A DNA stretch of 38,741 nucleotides from Planctomycetota bacterium (lineage in GTDB: Bacteria; Planctomycetota; SZUA-567). A model generated the notes under the pieces. It was not told where the DNA came from. It searched no databases and saw only the letters and a list, made by a program, of their open reading frames with translations. A program made the position numbers and the translations under genes. This document shows, one piece after another, positions 7,374 through 17,000 of this stretch (position 1 is the first letter of the stretch; each line of letters starts with the position of its first letter). The stretch covers positions 1-38,741 of the forward strand of contig JAGUZQ010000081.1 in NCBI GenBank assembly GCA_020060765.1, written 5' to 3'.

Positions 7374-8219
7374 ATGGGCTGCGAATGCAACAGCAACAAG
7401 AAGGATGCCCGCGAGATTGTTCGGGACAGCTATGGCAAGATTGCGCGAGACGGCGGCTCCTGCTGCGGTTCATCCTCCTGTTGTGGCGGCTCATCGGCGG
7501 AAGATGTGGCAGCGGTAGTGGGCTATTCAGCGAAAGAACTGGAGTCGTTGCCCGAGGGAGCCAACATGGGGCTTTCCTGCGGCAATCCGACCGCTATTGC
7601 CTCCCTGAAGCCGGGAGAGGTGGTGCTGGACCTCGGTTCGGGCGGCGGATTCGACGTGTTTATTGCAGCCCGTAAACTCGGGCCGACCGGCAGAGCCATC
7701 GGTGTAGACATGACGCCGGACATGTTGATGAAAGCGCGGAACAATGCGGAGAAATTTGCGGAATCCACCGGCTTGGCCAACGTGGAATTCCGTCTCGGGG
7801 AAATCGAGCATCTGCCTGTCGCGGATAACTCGGTAGACGTGGTGATTTCCAACTGCGTCATCAACCTTTCTCCCGAGAAACAGCAGGTCTGGAAAGAAAT
7901 CGCCCGCGTGCTCAAACCCGGCGGGCGCGTGGCGGTCTCCGATCTTGCGCTCCTGAAGCCGCTGCCTGACGCGATTCGCGAATCCATCGCGGCGCTGGTC
8001 GGCTGCATCGCGGGGGCAGTGCTGGTGGACGATACGCGGCAGATGATTGAGGATGCAGGGCTGATCAATCCGGCATTTGCGATGAAGTCCGACTACATCG
8101 ACAGCATGTCTGACTGGTCCGATCCGCTCTACCGGGAGATTGCGGAGAAGTTGCCTGCCGGAGCCAAGGCCAGCGATTTCGTGACCAGCCTGAATATCAC
8201 GGCCTACAAACCGAGTTGA
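7374..8219 (+). CDS. arsM: Arsenite S-adenosylmethionine methyltransferase
   Basis: 281-residue ArsM, which methylates As(III) using S-adenosylmethionine to give methyl- and dimethylarsenicals. The SAM motif is VVLDLGSGGGFD (about residues 83-94). The three conserved arsenic-binding cysteines are visible as Cys69 in GLSCGNP, Cys161 in SNCVINL and Cys211 in VGCIAGA. The N-terminus carries extra pairs, Cys30-Cys31 and Cys36-Cys37, in a Gly/Ser-rich stretch seen in many bacterial ArsM proteins. The ATG at 7374 has GGGAGG upstream. It sits 16 nt after the Cys-rich gene and 18 nt before acr3, so it is co-transcribed and under ArsR control. Cytoplasmic. Confidence 0.95.
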   Translation: MGCECNSNKKDAREIVRDSYGKIARDGGSCCGSSSCCGGSSAEDVAAVVGYSAKELESLPEGANMGLSCGNPTAIASLKPGEVVLDLGSGGGFDVFIAARKLGPTGRAIGVDMTPDMLMKARNNAEKFAESTGLANVEFRLGEIEHLPVADNSVDVVISNCVINLSPEKQQVWKEIARVLKPGGRVAVSDLALLKPLPDAIRESIAALVGCIAGAVLVDDTRQMIEDAGLINPAFAMKSDYIDSMSDWSDPLYREIAEKLPAGAKASDFVTSLNITAYKPS

Positions 8220-8237
8220 AAACGGAGGGTTATCCCT

Positions 8238-9452
8238 ATGTCATGTGAAGCATGCATTACGAAAAAGGCCAAGGGGCTCGGGTTCTTCGAGCGGTATCTG
8301 ACCGTATGGGTGCTTCTCTGCATCGGCATCGGGATTGCGCTAGGCAAGGTTGCGCCGGGCGTGGCGACGTTTCTTGACGGCCTTGCAATCAACGTCAATG
8401 GCGCGCCGGTCGTGTCTATTCCCATCGCCATCTGTCTCTTCTTCATGATGTACCCGATCATGGTAAAGATCGATTTTGCTGAAGTGGTACAGGCTGGAAA
8501 GAGCATGAAGCCTGTCGGTCTGACGCTGGTCGTAAACTGGCTCATCAAACCCTTCACCATGTACGCCATCGCCGTTTTCTTCCTTGGCACGCTGTTTCTT
8601 GGCTTCATCGGTCCCGACGCAACCGACCTTGTCAAAATGCCTCTGGGCCTGGATCTGCCGGTCGGTGCCGCACACGGCGAAGGAACGGTTGTGCTGGAGA
8701 ACGGCGTCAAGATGCTGCAGGTGCCGTTGTGGCGCAGCTACTTGGCCGGATGCATTCTACTCGGCATTGCTCCCTGCACGGCGATGGTTCTGGTGTGGGG
8801 ATTCTTGGCGCGCGGAAATGACGGGCATACGCTCGTGATGGTGGCGATCAATTCGCTGACCATGCTCTTCCTCTATGGCCCGCTCGGCGGCTTTCTGCTC
8901 GGGGTGGGCAAGTTGCCGGTGCCGTGGGAAGCGTTGCTCCTCTCTATCGGCATCTATGTGGCGTTGCCCCTCGCGGCAGGCTACGTTTCCCGCCAGGCCG
9001 TTCTCAAGGCCAAGGGAGAGGAATGGTTCAACGAGAAATTCCTGCATGTGCTTACGCCGATCACGATAGTCGCGCTTCTTTTGACGTTGATCCTGCTCTT
9101 CAGCTTCAAGGGCGAGACGATTCTCGCGAATCCACTGACCATTCTCTGGATCGCGATTCCGCTCTTCATCCAGACGGTGTTCATCTTCTGTCTCGGCTAT
9201 GTTTTCGCCAAATTGCTCAAACTGAATTATGCTGACGCCGCCCCGTCGGCCATGATCGGCGCATCGAACCACTTCGAGGTCGCCATTGCCACGGCCACGA
9301 TGCTATTCGGTATCTCTTCCGGTGCGGCGCTCGCCACGGTCGTGGGCGTCTTGATCGAAGTGCCGGTTATGCTGATGCTGGTCAGGATTTGCCTGAAGAC
9401 GCAAGGATGGTTTACACATGAATCGGAAGAATACGACGGAACAATTGCATGA
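8238..9452 (+). CDS. acr3: ACR3-family arsenite efflux permease
   Basis: 404-residue polytopic membrane protein of the ACR3 (BART superfamily) arsenite exporters; about ten hydrophobic segments can be traced. The signature in the middle helix, [18 protein letters not shown], contains the Cys required for transport in characterised Acr3 proteins. A long cytoplasmic-type stretch ([11 protein letters not shown] preceded by LGGFLLGVG) and the late [15 protein letters not shown] helix are also family-like. It pumps arsenite out at the cost of the proton gradient. The ATG at 8238 has GGAGGG upstream. It is the last gene of the operon and converges on the AraC-type gene ending at 9514; I saw no clear hairpin terminator in the 61 bases between. 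Confidence 0.93.
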   Translation: MSCEACITKKAKGLGFFERYLTVWVLLCIGIGIALGKVAPGVATFLDGLAINVNGAPVVSIPIAICLFFMMYPIMVKIDFAEVVQAGKSMKPVGLTLVVNWLIKPFTMYAIAVFFLGTLFLGFIGPDATDLVKMPLGLDLPVGAAHGEGTVVLENGVKMLQVPLWRSYLAGCILLGIAPCTAMVLVWGFLARGNDGHTLVMVAINSLTMLFLYGPLGGFLLGVGKLPVPWEALLLSIGIYVALPLAAGYVSRQAVLKAKGEEWFNEKFLHVLTPITIVALLLTLILLFSFKGETILANPLTILWIAIPLFIQTVFIFCLGYVFAKLLKLNYADAAPSAMIGASNHFEVAIATATMLFGISSGAALATVVGVLIEVPVMLMLVRICLKTQGWFTHESEEYDGTIA

Positions 9453-9513
9453 GCAAATGGAAAAAATACTGAAGGTCAGTCGCGCAGGAGATGGGAAATA
9501 AATTTCGTTGCTG

Positions 9514-10662
9514 TTATTTCTTGGATCGTTGTCGGAATTCTCCGGGCGTGCAGCTACGGTAACGGCGGAAGACTTTAGTGAAATAGCTCTGATCCTCGAA
9601 GCCGCATTCCAGCGCCACCAGCGACAACGGCTTCTCAGAGCGGGAGAGCAGACCCACTGCCCGATCCACCCGCATCCGGTTCAACATCTCGGTAAACGTA
9701 ACGCCCGATTCCTTGCGAATCAGATAGGAAAAATGCGATGGCGACAGATGGGACGCCTGTGCCGCGTCGTCGCGCGAGATCTTTTCCCCGCAACGCCGTT
9801 CCATGAAATCGAGAGCGTCAAAGAGCGACTGTCCCGGATCCCGGCGACGGTGCTCGCGAATGGCGTCCATCATCTGCTCCAGCGTGGCCGCGAGCCACGG
9901 CGCCAGCTCTTCTTCTGACGCAATGCCGGACAAATCGGTCATGCTGACGAAATTGGTTCCTAGCATCGCCTCCGGCGCGGCGCCCGCCTCGACGGCGGTC
10001 CGGGCCATGCTGACCACGAGTTCCAGGAAAAGACTTTTCACCAGATCCAGCCGACTTCCGGCGTGATGGTGGATCGCAACGAGAACCCGGTTCAGGATTT
10101 CCCGCGCTTCAAGGCGGTCTCCCGCGCGGATAGCGGCGAAGAGCGCCGGTTCCTCGTGCAGATACAATTCGCGGATGCTGTCATGCCCGCGACTCTTGAA
10201 GGCATGAATGGCATAGGCGCGGCGCTGTTCGTCGCGATAGAGGGAGCGGTGAAACGCGAGGGCGGAGGCGTTGGTCAGGTTTTCCGCCTCGACCAGTTCC
10301 CGCAGATCCGTGCAGGCGCGGCGTATATCGAACGAAGGGGCGTCCCTGAGAAAAAAGTCTCGTTCCGCGATGCTGGCGGCCAACCCGCCAATGATCTTCT
10401 CGTTATGCATGAGCGGAATAGCCCAAAGGAGGCGCTTGTCCGGACACTGCGCCACGGTGGGCTCGCCCCAACGAAGCGCTTCCCGGATGGCAAAGACCCG
10501 TGCCTCGCGGCAAACTAGCGAGTCGCACCCTCGACAGGGCGGCTTGCCGAACACCAACCCACCTTGCGCGTTTACCGCGTAAAGACCCGCTCCCCAACTG
10601 GAACGATACCGGCGCGACAGGCGCAGCCAGGTCTTGCGATCAATGCCCATGTCCGGATTCAT
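9514..10662 (-). CDS. AraC-family regulator with PocR-like sensory domain
   Basis: 382-residue transcription regulator. The N-terminal 160 residues resemble the PocR sensory domain, with the cysteine group CRGCDSLVC and the following segment CPDKRLLWAIPLMHNEKIIGGL typical of that fold. PocR domains are thought to bind small hydrocarbon-type ligands such as diols or alcohols. Residues about 285-380 are an AraC double helix-turn-helix (ISRDDAAQASHLSPSHFSYL and ALECGFEDQSYFTKVFRRY). The ATG at 10662 has GGAGG upstream; a longer frame to 10734 is rejected. It is divergent from mtaB, whose start is 196 bp away, so it probably activates the methanol methyltransferase gene in response to methanol or a related alcohol (inference). 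Confidence 0.88.
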   Translation of the reverse strand: MNPDMGIDRKTWLRLSRRYRSSWGAGLYAVNAQGGLVFGKPPCRGCDSLVCREARVFAIREALRWGEPTVAQCPDKRLLWAIPLMHNEKIIGGLAASIAERDFFLRDAPSFDIRRACTDLRELVEAENLTNASALAFHRSLYRDEQRRAYAIHAFKSRGHDSIRELYLHEEPALFAAIRAGDRLEAREILNRVLVAIHHHAGSRLDLVKSLFLELVVSMARTAVEAGAAPEAMLGTNFVSMTDLSGIASEEELAPWLAATLEQMMDAIREHRRRDPGQSLFDALDFMERRCGEKISRDDAAQASHLSPSHFSYLIRKESGVTFTEMLNRMRVDRAVGLLSRSEKPLSLVALECGFEDQSYFTKVFRRYRSCTPGEFRQRSKK

Positions 10663-10858
10663 TAGCGGAAAACCTCCTGGTCGACGCAGATGACGGAAAG
10701 ACTCATTGCCGTACGACTCCGGCAATTTCCACAAAAATCAAATCGTACCATTTTACCAAACAACCATTCGAGGGTGCAAGCCTATTCTTGCCGTCCCGGG
10801 TAGGCTTATGGTAGCGGATACTGATTATTTCTAAACCAAGAGGAAAAGGAGTTGCGAC

Positions 10859-12241
10859 ATGAAATACACAACGCTTGCCATAGGCAATCCTGATGACCTG
10901 GTGTTCGGCGTCGCTCCGAAGCCGCTCAAGACCAAGTCCGGCATGGTGATCGGCGGCGGAACGGTTTATCCGGAACTCAACTTCACCGTACCGCCAATGA
11001 CGCTGGATGAGGCGTCCTTCCCCAAGGTTCGCGAGCATTACCGGATGATTGTGCAGGGCGCGCTCAAGCGCGCGGCGGAATTGGATGCCCCAGGCGTGCA
11101 GTTGGAATGCGAGACGCTACCGCCGATGACCCAGAACCCGGTATGGTCGGAAGCTATCGCCCGGATTCTACTGGAAGGCATGGCGGAAGCCAAGGCGAAA
11201 TGGGGGCTTAAAAGCGTTTTGCGCTTCACGCCAAACGACAACCGCGAGATGGTGCGCCCGCCGCGGATGCACAGTGGCAAGGATTGGGAGGCGATGCTCG
11301 AAACGTTTGAACGGGTCTGCGCCCTCGGCGTCGACATGGTCAGCATTGAATCCACCGGCGGCAAGGAGATCCACGACGATGCCTTGACCTACTGTAACAT
11401 CAAGCAGTCCATCTTCGCTACCTGCATCATGGGCGCACGGGACATGAAGTTCCTGTGGGAGCACATTGTCGGCATCACGAATAAGCACGGCGTGATTCCG
11501 GCGGGAGACTCCTCCTGCGGCTTCGGGAACACGGCCATGGTGCTTGCGGAACAGAAGCTGATCCCTCGGGTTTTTGCCGCTGTCGTGCGGCCGATCACCG
11601 CCGTGCGGGCGCTCGTGGCGCACGAATGCGGAGCTGTTGGTCCCGGCAAGGACTGCGCATACGAAAACCCCATCCTCAAAGCCATTACCGGCTATCCGAT
11701 GGCGATGGAAGGCAAGACCGCCGCCTGTGCCCATTTCAGCCCGGTCGGCAATATCGCCGCCGCCACCTGCGACGTGTGGAGCAACGAATCGGTCCAGAAC
11801 ATCAAGCTGCTGGGGGGCATGGCGCCGACCTGCTATATGGAACAGCTTATCTACGACTGCCGCCTCATGAACCAGGCGCGCGCGGGTGGCAAAGAAGATG
11901 CGCTTCGTCTGCGTAACTGGCTGGTCGCCTCCGATGCCGCCCTCGATCCGCAGGCTTTCGTCCTGACGCCGGAAAACGCGGTCGCTTTCGGAAAGGCGAT
12001 TGTCGAAAGCAAGACTCCGTATCTGGCTGGGCGCGCCGTGGGTCGCACCGCCGTCAAACTGCTGCGGGCGGCGAGCGAAAAGCGAAAGATCAAAATCGCG
12101 GACAACGAGGCGGCTTACCTGGATGCGCTGGAGTCGGATCTTGATTCGATGCCAGATGACGAAGCGGCGTTTATCGCGGAGATGATGGATGAGGTGGACA
12201 CCGCCAAGTTCGTCGCTGCGGATTACGGATTATCAAGCTGA
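10859..12241 (+). CDS. mtaB: Methanol:corrinoid methyltransferase MtaB
   Basis: 460-residue zinc enzyme that activates methanol and transfers its methyl group to the Co(I) of a corrinoid protein. The zinc ligands known for the Methanosarcina enzyme (Glu164, Cys220, Cys269) correspond to Glu164 in VSIESTGG, Cys220 in GDSSCGFGNT and Cys266 in GPGKDCAYENP, so the site looks intact. Length and the conserved openings (GMVIGGGTVYPELN and LECETLPPMT) fit MtaB well. The ATG has AGGAG 8 nt upstream. No mtaC lies beside it; the only corrinoid protein in the window is at 3.0-3.7 kb on the other strand. A CobW-type GTPase gene follows. Likely regulated by the divergent PocR/AraC protein. Cytoplasmic. Confidence 0.95.
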   Translation: MKYTTLAIGNPDDLVFGVAPKPLKTKSGMVIGGGTVYPELNFTVPPMTLDEASFPKVREHYRMIVQGALKRAAELDAPGVQLECETLPPMTQNPVWSEAIARILLEGMAEAKAKWGLKSVLRFTPNDNREMVRPPRMHSGKDWEAMLETFERVCALGVDMVSIESTGGKEIHDDALTYCNIKQSIFATCIMGARDMKFLWEHIVGITNKHGVIPAGDSSCGFGNTAMVLAEQKLIPRVFAAVVRPITAVRALVAHECGAVGPGKDCAYENPILKAITGYPMAMEGKTAACAHFSPVGNIAAATCDVWSNESVQNIKLLGGMAPTCYMEQLIYDCRLMNQARAGGKEDALRLRNWLVASDAALDPQAFVLTPENAVAFGKAIVESKTPYLAGRAVGRTAVKLLRAASEKRKIKIADNEAAYLDALESDLDSMPDDEAAFIAEMMDEVDTAKFVAADYGLSS

Positions 12242-12331
12242 TCCCGAGATCACGGAACGGTCACACTTCACAAATGACTTATGAGCGTGACTGTCTGCCC
12301 CAAGATGCCTTGACGGCGTGGAGAAGATGCA

Positions 12332-13366
12332 ATGGACGTGCTGATTCTGGCGGGCTTTCTCGGTTCCGGTAAAACGACGCTGCTCCTGGCGCTGGCCAAG
12401 CGCTGGATCGCAGAGGGAAAGCGTATCGCCATTATCGAGAACGAAGTGGGTGCTGTCGGTGTGGACGGGATCCGCGTGGCGGCGGAAGGGCTGGCGGTGC
12501 GGGAGATCGTCGCCGGGTGCATCTGTTGCACGTTGACGGGCGACCTGATCGCGGCGGTGAACGAAATCCGCACTTCTTTTTCGCCGGATCTGCTGATTCT
12601 CGAACCTTCCGGCGTGGCGTCGCCGCGTCAGGTCGTCGAAGTCTTCGACGGAATGGACGGCATCGGATCGCGACTTATTGCGGTGCTCGTTGATGGGGCG
12701 CGATGGCATCTTCTCAAAAATAAGGCTGCCTCGTTTATCCGAGGCAGCCTTGCTGTCGCGGATGTGGCGCTGCTGACCAAAACCGACGCTCTTTCCCCTT
12801 CCGCCATACACAGCGCGCTGGCAGAGGTGACGGCATTGCGGCACGGATTATCCGTCTATCCGGTTTCCGCGCGAACCGGCGCGGGTATGGAGGAACTCTT
12901 TGCCGGTCTGACCGCACCCGCGTCCTATCGCTCAATATGCGCTGTCGACGATGCCAAATCCGATGTTGACCCGATCTCTGCAATTCGTTTCCGCGGCGGA
13001 GTCTACGCGCGGAGCATCGATATCTCTTTGGGTGAAGCGATGTCGCCGGAAGCGGTAGCGAACTGGTTGCTGGATGCAATGGAGGCGCTGGGCCGGGCAA
13101 TACGGGCTTGTTGCGACATCGAACCGCTCGGTCATCTTAAGACCGCGCTGCAGACGGAGGACGGGAGCCTGTTCGCCAACCTGGAGCGCTTCGATCATCC
13201 AGCTCGACTGACAGGAACGCTGGCGGGTTCGATTCGGACAATGCGAATGACAGTCAATGCCATCGTGCAAGAGGCCGATGCCCACGCGCTACGGCAGCAC
13301 CTCGATCCCGTTATCAGCCATTTTACCTGTATGACCTGCCAGCCAGTGCAGGGCTATCGCATCTAA
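12332..13366 (+). CDS. CobW/G3E-family GTPase with canonical CxCC motif
   Basis: 344-residue G3E GTPase. Walker A is GFLGSGKT (residues 8-15) and the metal-binding motif is intact as G62-C63-I-C65-C66. LILEPSGVASP is the Walker B-type region and TKTD the guanine-specificity motif. A C-terminal domain begins near residue 215 and the chain ends with a second cysteine pair in HFTCMTCQP. The family delivers metals (Zn, Co, Ni) or helps load corrinoid. Located 90 nt after mtaB on the same strand with GGAGAAG before its ATG, so probably co-transcribed. A role in supplying zinc to MtaB or maintaining its corrinoid partner is inferred. It is clearly a different subfamily from the GTPase at 3.7-4.6 kb. 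Confidence 0.85.
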   Translation: MDVLILAGFLGSGKTTLLLALAKRWIAEGKRIAIIENEVGAVGVDGIRVAAEGLAVREIVAGCICCTLTGDLIAAVNEIRTSFSPDLLILEPSGVASPRQVVEVFDGMDGIGSRLIAVLVDGARWHLLKNKAASFIRGSLAVADVALLTKTDALSPSAIHSALAEVTALRHGLSVYPVSARTGAGMEELFAGLTAPASYRSICAVDDAKSDVDPISAIRFRGGVYARSIDISLGEAMSPEAVANWLLDAMEALGRAIRACCDIEPLGHLKTALQTEDGSLFANLERFDHPARLTGTLAGSIRTMRMTVNAIVQEADAHALRQHLDPVISHFTCMTCQPVQGYRI

Positions 13367-13492
13367 ATATGCTTGTAAATCAGGTTTAATGGCTGAATGG
13401 CTTTTTATGAGTTCCCGAAGTGTTTGGGCGAAATAGATAGCCAAGGATTGCCGAGGATGTCTCGATTCCCCCTATATCCCTTGCTCTAGCCG

Positions 13493-14020
13493 GAAAGAAT
13501 TGTTGCGGAGGCGAAGACGCTGGCCAACAGCGGCGTCCATTGTTTCGACATTATCACGGGCGGCCCGGTGGCGATCGTCGCGGAGGCGGTGAAAGGGTCT
13601 CGGTATCGAGGTCTGCTCTGGCGCTCTGTTCGGGCTGGGCGAAAGCTGGGATGACCGGATTGACCTGGCGCTGGTTCTGCGCGATCTGAAGGTAAGCAAT
13701 GTTCCGCTCAACTTCCTGAATCCGGTTCCGGGAAATCCGCCGGAAGACCGGGAAACCTTATCCGCAGACGAGGCGCTTCGCACCGTCGCGGTCTACCGGT
13801 TCCTTTTGCCAACGGCAACGCTACGCATCTGCGGGGGGCGTCAGTTGGTTCTGGGAGAACGCCAAGTCGAAGTGTTCCGCGCTGGCGCCAACGCGCTCAT
13901 GACGGGCAATTATGCGATGCGGGCGTTGGAGATTCTGGAATACATGTATCCAGCGAAGGCCGGGCGTAAAGATGTGGCGACTTACCTTGACGCGATCGCC
14001 CTCTACCAATCCAGTAAAAA
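13493..14020 (+). pseudogene. Degenerate biotin synthase-like (BioB) radical SAM remnant
   Basis: The region encodes BioB-like sequence in pieces. A first stretch (from 13493, IVAEAKTLANSGVHCFDIIT) runs to about 13595. There the frame shifts by one base near GAAAGGG, and continues as GIEVCSGALFGLGESWDD, then VPLNFLNPVPGNP and TLRICGGRQ, all strong biotin-synthase landmarks. The CxxxCxxC cluster region and most of the barrel are missing, and the 3' end is cut where the opposite-strand glycosidase gene begins. It therefore cannot encode a working enzyme. It follows the CobW-type gene on the same strand, so it may once have belonged to the mtaB operon. The 126 bases between the CobW stop and this remnant show nothing else. 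Confidence 0.75.
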
Positions 14021-14033
14021 TTTTCACTGGTGC

Positions 14034-17000
14034 CTATTTATCAGCAATCTTGATATGCACGTTGTCATACCAGACCCGCCCCGTGACGCCTTCTGACAGG
14101 CCGCAATTGACCTGAAATGTCGTCGCCCCCGCAGGAACCGGGATTGCGCATTGCACAAGTTTCCAGCCGAAGGATCCGAGAATGCTTTTTTTAAGTCCAA
14201 GCCCGATGTTAGGTCCGTGTTTTTCGTTGATATCGTCATAAAAATGCACGAAAAATCTTGCCCCCCGCTGATCGGATTGTTTTGCGTCTTCCCCGACGAG
14301 CGTGATATTTTCGCCTTTAATCATCCCTTCGATAATCAGAGCCACTCCGCTGTCAGGCTGACAGCGGAGTTTCTGATGCCAACATTTCACTTTTTCAGCC
14401 GGGGCGTCATCAGATACGATTGCCACCCCCCGGCTTCCCTTATAGCCGATGTTGCCAAATAAATATTCCGCTGCGTAAGTTCTTGCCCAACCCTCGGCCT
14501 GGCCATATTGGGACTCTGTTTCAAAGTCGCCGCCAACCAGTTTTTCCGCACCCTGACTGTCCAGGTCGCTGCCCACGTCAACCGTATCCGGTATCCGGAA
14601 GAGCGGATAATGAAGCCGCGTATTCCAGGAGACGCCTGTTTTACCGCTTAATGATTCCTTTTCCACCTTTGCGCCGGATTCGTCAATTTTGTCGATTTCA
14701 ATATCAATTCCATAGATGCCGTACCGGTTGCCGGTCTGCGGTATGATGCCCCAGGGAATAACTATGCTTATGCTATAACCATCCTCATTAAGTTCAACCT
14801 TGGCGATTGGCTTTCCCAGTTCTTTCCTTTTGCTCCAGACAGTTTCTTCGCCGGGACAGGGTTTGGCGGGGATAACATATTGCTCGCAGGGCAAAGGCGT
14901 ATTTCCCGCCTTTATCATATCCTGATCCATCCGGTAAAACGGCGCACGGTCGATAAAGATTTCAACGGCGTCGCCGGTGTAGGGGTGGAACTGTAGCGGC
15001 TGGACGATATTCGCATCCTTGACCTTGACGCATATTTCAAGGCCATTGCCGCCGGCTCGCAAAAAGGCTTTTGAACCTGCGGAAAGCGTAACCTCAAGCG
15101 CCGGTGATTTTTCAACTGGGATAATATATGATTTTACGTTTTCTGTCAGAGTCACTGTTCCCGCCGCCTGTTTCTGCCCCTCGCTGACGATGTTGTAGGA
15201 AAAACCCGCCGGATTTTTCCCGACCCAGGCCTCAGGAAGGCGAGCCGTGCAATATTCGTTTCCCTGAAACGAAAACTGTACGGACTCCGGCAGGCTCCAG
15301 TTTGTTCCGTTATCCGCCGTTAGCTCTGGCGAAAATGGAGCCCCGGTCAGATTCTTTGCCTCCAGATAAAGGTCATTACGGAAAAGTCGGCCAATAACGT
15401 TTAACGGGTTGCGTAAGATAAAGCGGGAGTTTTCCAGATAGGTCTTCACCTTATCCGCGGCGCCCTTGACATATATGGGATTAAACGTAAGCGGCGTCAT
15501 GCCCCGGTGCGCAAGGGGATTGCCCCAGAGATCGAGGAACTCCAGGCCGTCAGAGGGCGCGGAGGAACTCCACTCGCTCCCCGCCGCGCGCAGATCCCAC
15601 AATACGCCCAAAGCTTTGGCGCCGTCACCGGTGGTGAAGAGGTATGAATTAACGAATTTATTCAAATCGAGGGGAGCCGCCGTTTTCATGCCGGTCAGGT
15701 GCCAGGAAAGGTTGTTGAGGACAACGGCTTTGCCATTGGGAATCGCCTCGAAAATCCAGGGCGTGTAGGTGGTGATCCGGTCCTTGAAAAGCTGAGAATC
15801 GTCCATTGAGGCCGCCAGTTTAACGTTATTGCCAAGCGTTATCAGCATGTGGCGCAGGAGGGTGGACGAATCATTCATTGTGTTTGAGTCGCGCAGATAC
15901 TTTTTATTGGGCATGTAGAAACATTCCGTATTGTACAGCGGCAGATTTTTATTGGTCAGCCACGACCTGAGTGAACGAATGGTATTGGTGGCTTCAAACA
16001 GGTTGCCCAGCTGGAAATCGTTGGACGCGCCGTAAGGATGATACGAAAAACCGTCGAGATATTTTTCTCCGCCTGCGGCGATAATTTCTTGCGACCAGTC
16101 CTTGAAGCGGGACACCAGCGCGTCGCCGGTGGGACAGGGGCCGATGATTTTCAGATCGGAAGATATCTCCCTGGCGACCTGATGCGTCGTTTTCAGGTAG
16201 GCCATATATTCGTCTACCGTACACCAGCCGTTGGGTTCGTTGAACAGTTCCCACGTGTCGATCCCGCCCTTGTACCGCTCCATCACTTTGCGGCAATAAG
16301 TTGCCCATAGCTCCAGCGGCGGGATGTAGGCTTCTTCCTGATGAGCCGCCGAGACCTGGTGTGACTGGCATAACGGCACCAGCCATTTTGGCATCTCGGG
16401 ATAAGAGCCTGCCTGGTTCTTGCTTTTCGGAAACTGCACGCCCAGAATACCGACGACATCAATGCCGTACTTTTCATGTATTTTCATCATCATGTCGGTG
16501 TGGCCAAACCTGAAATCGCCCTGGAATGGCTCGATGCCTACCCAGCGGAAATTCCAGTTGCGGTCTGTCTGAATGCCGGCTACCTGCAGAACCTGATAAT
16601 GCCGGTCAAGCGTGCCATGGGTGATAGTAACATACGAGGAATATTCGTTATACTCTCCATTCATTTTGTTGTTTTGGTAGCCATGACTCAGCCCGTTTAT
16701 GCCGATTCCCCAGCCGACGGAATTCTGGGGATGCTTGACTGGCGGATGCACGGTCACAAAGTCGCCGCCCAGGTGCTCAAGCGTTTTTTCGTTGCTTCTT
16801 ACCCGCGGGGAAAACGAGCCGTAACCAGGCATGGACAAAGAAACGCCACCCTGATAAATTCCCGCCGCATTTTTGGTCAATTCAACGTTAATAGTTTTCA
16901 CAATTGCCGTTTGCGGACTATCCTCCAGCATTTGATCGTCAACCAGGTCAATCGCGATTGCCTCGACCGCTTTATCCGAGTCCGGGAAAACCGCCTTGAG

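Noticed and set aside
10711..10748. GTACGA...TCGTAC dyad between the PocR/AraC gene and mtaB
   Set aside because: Short arms with a 26-bp spacer; too weak to call an operator without related sequences.
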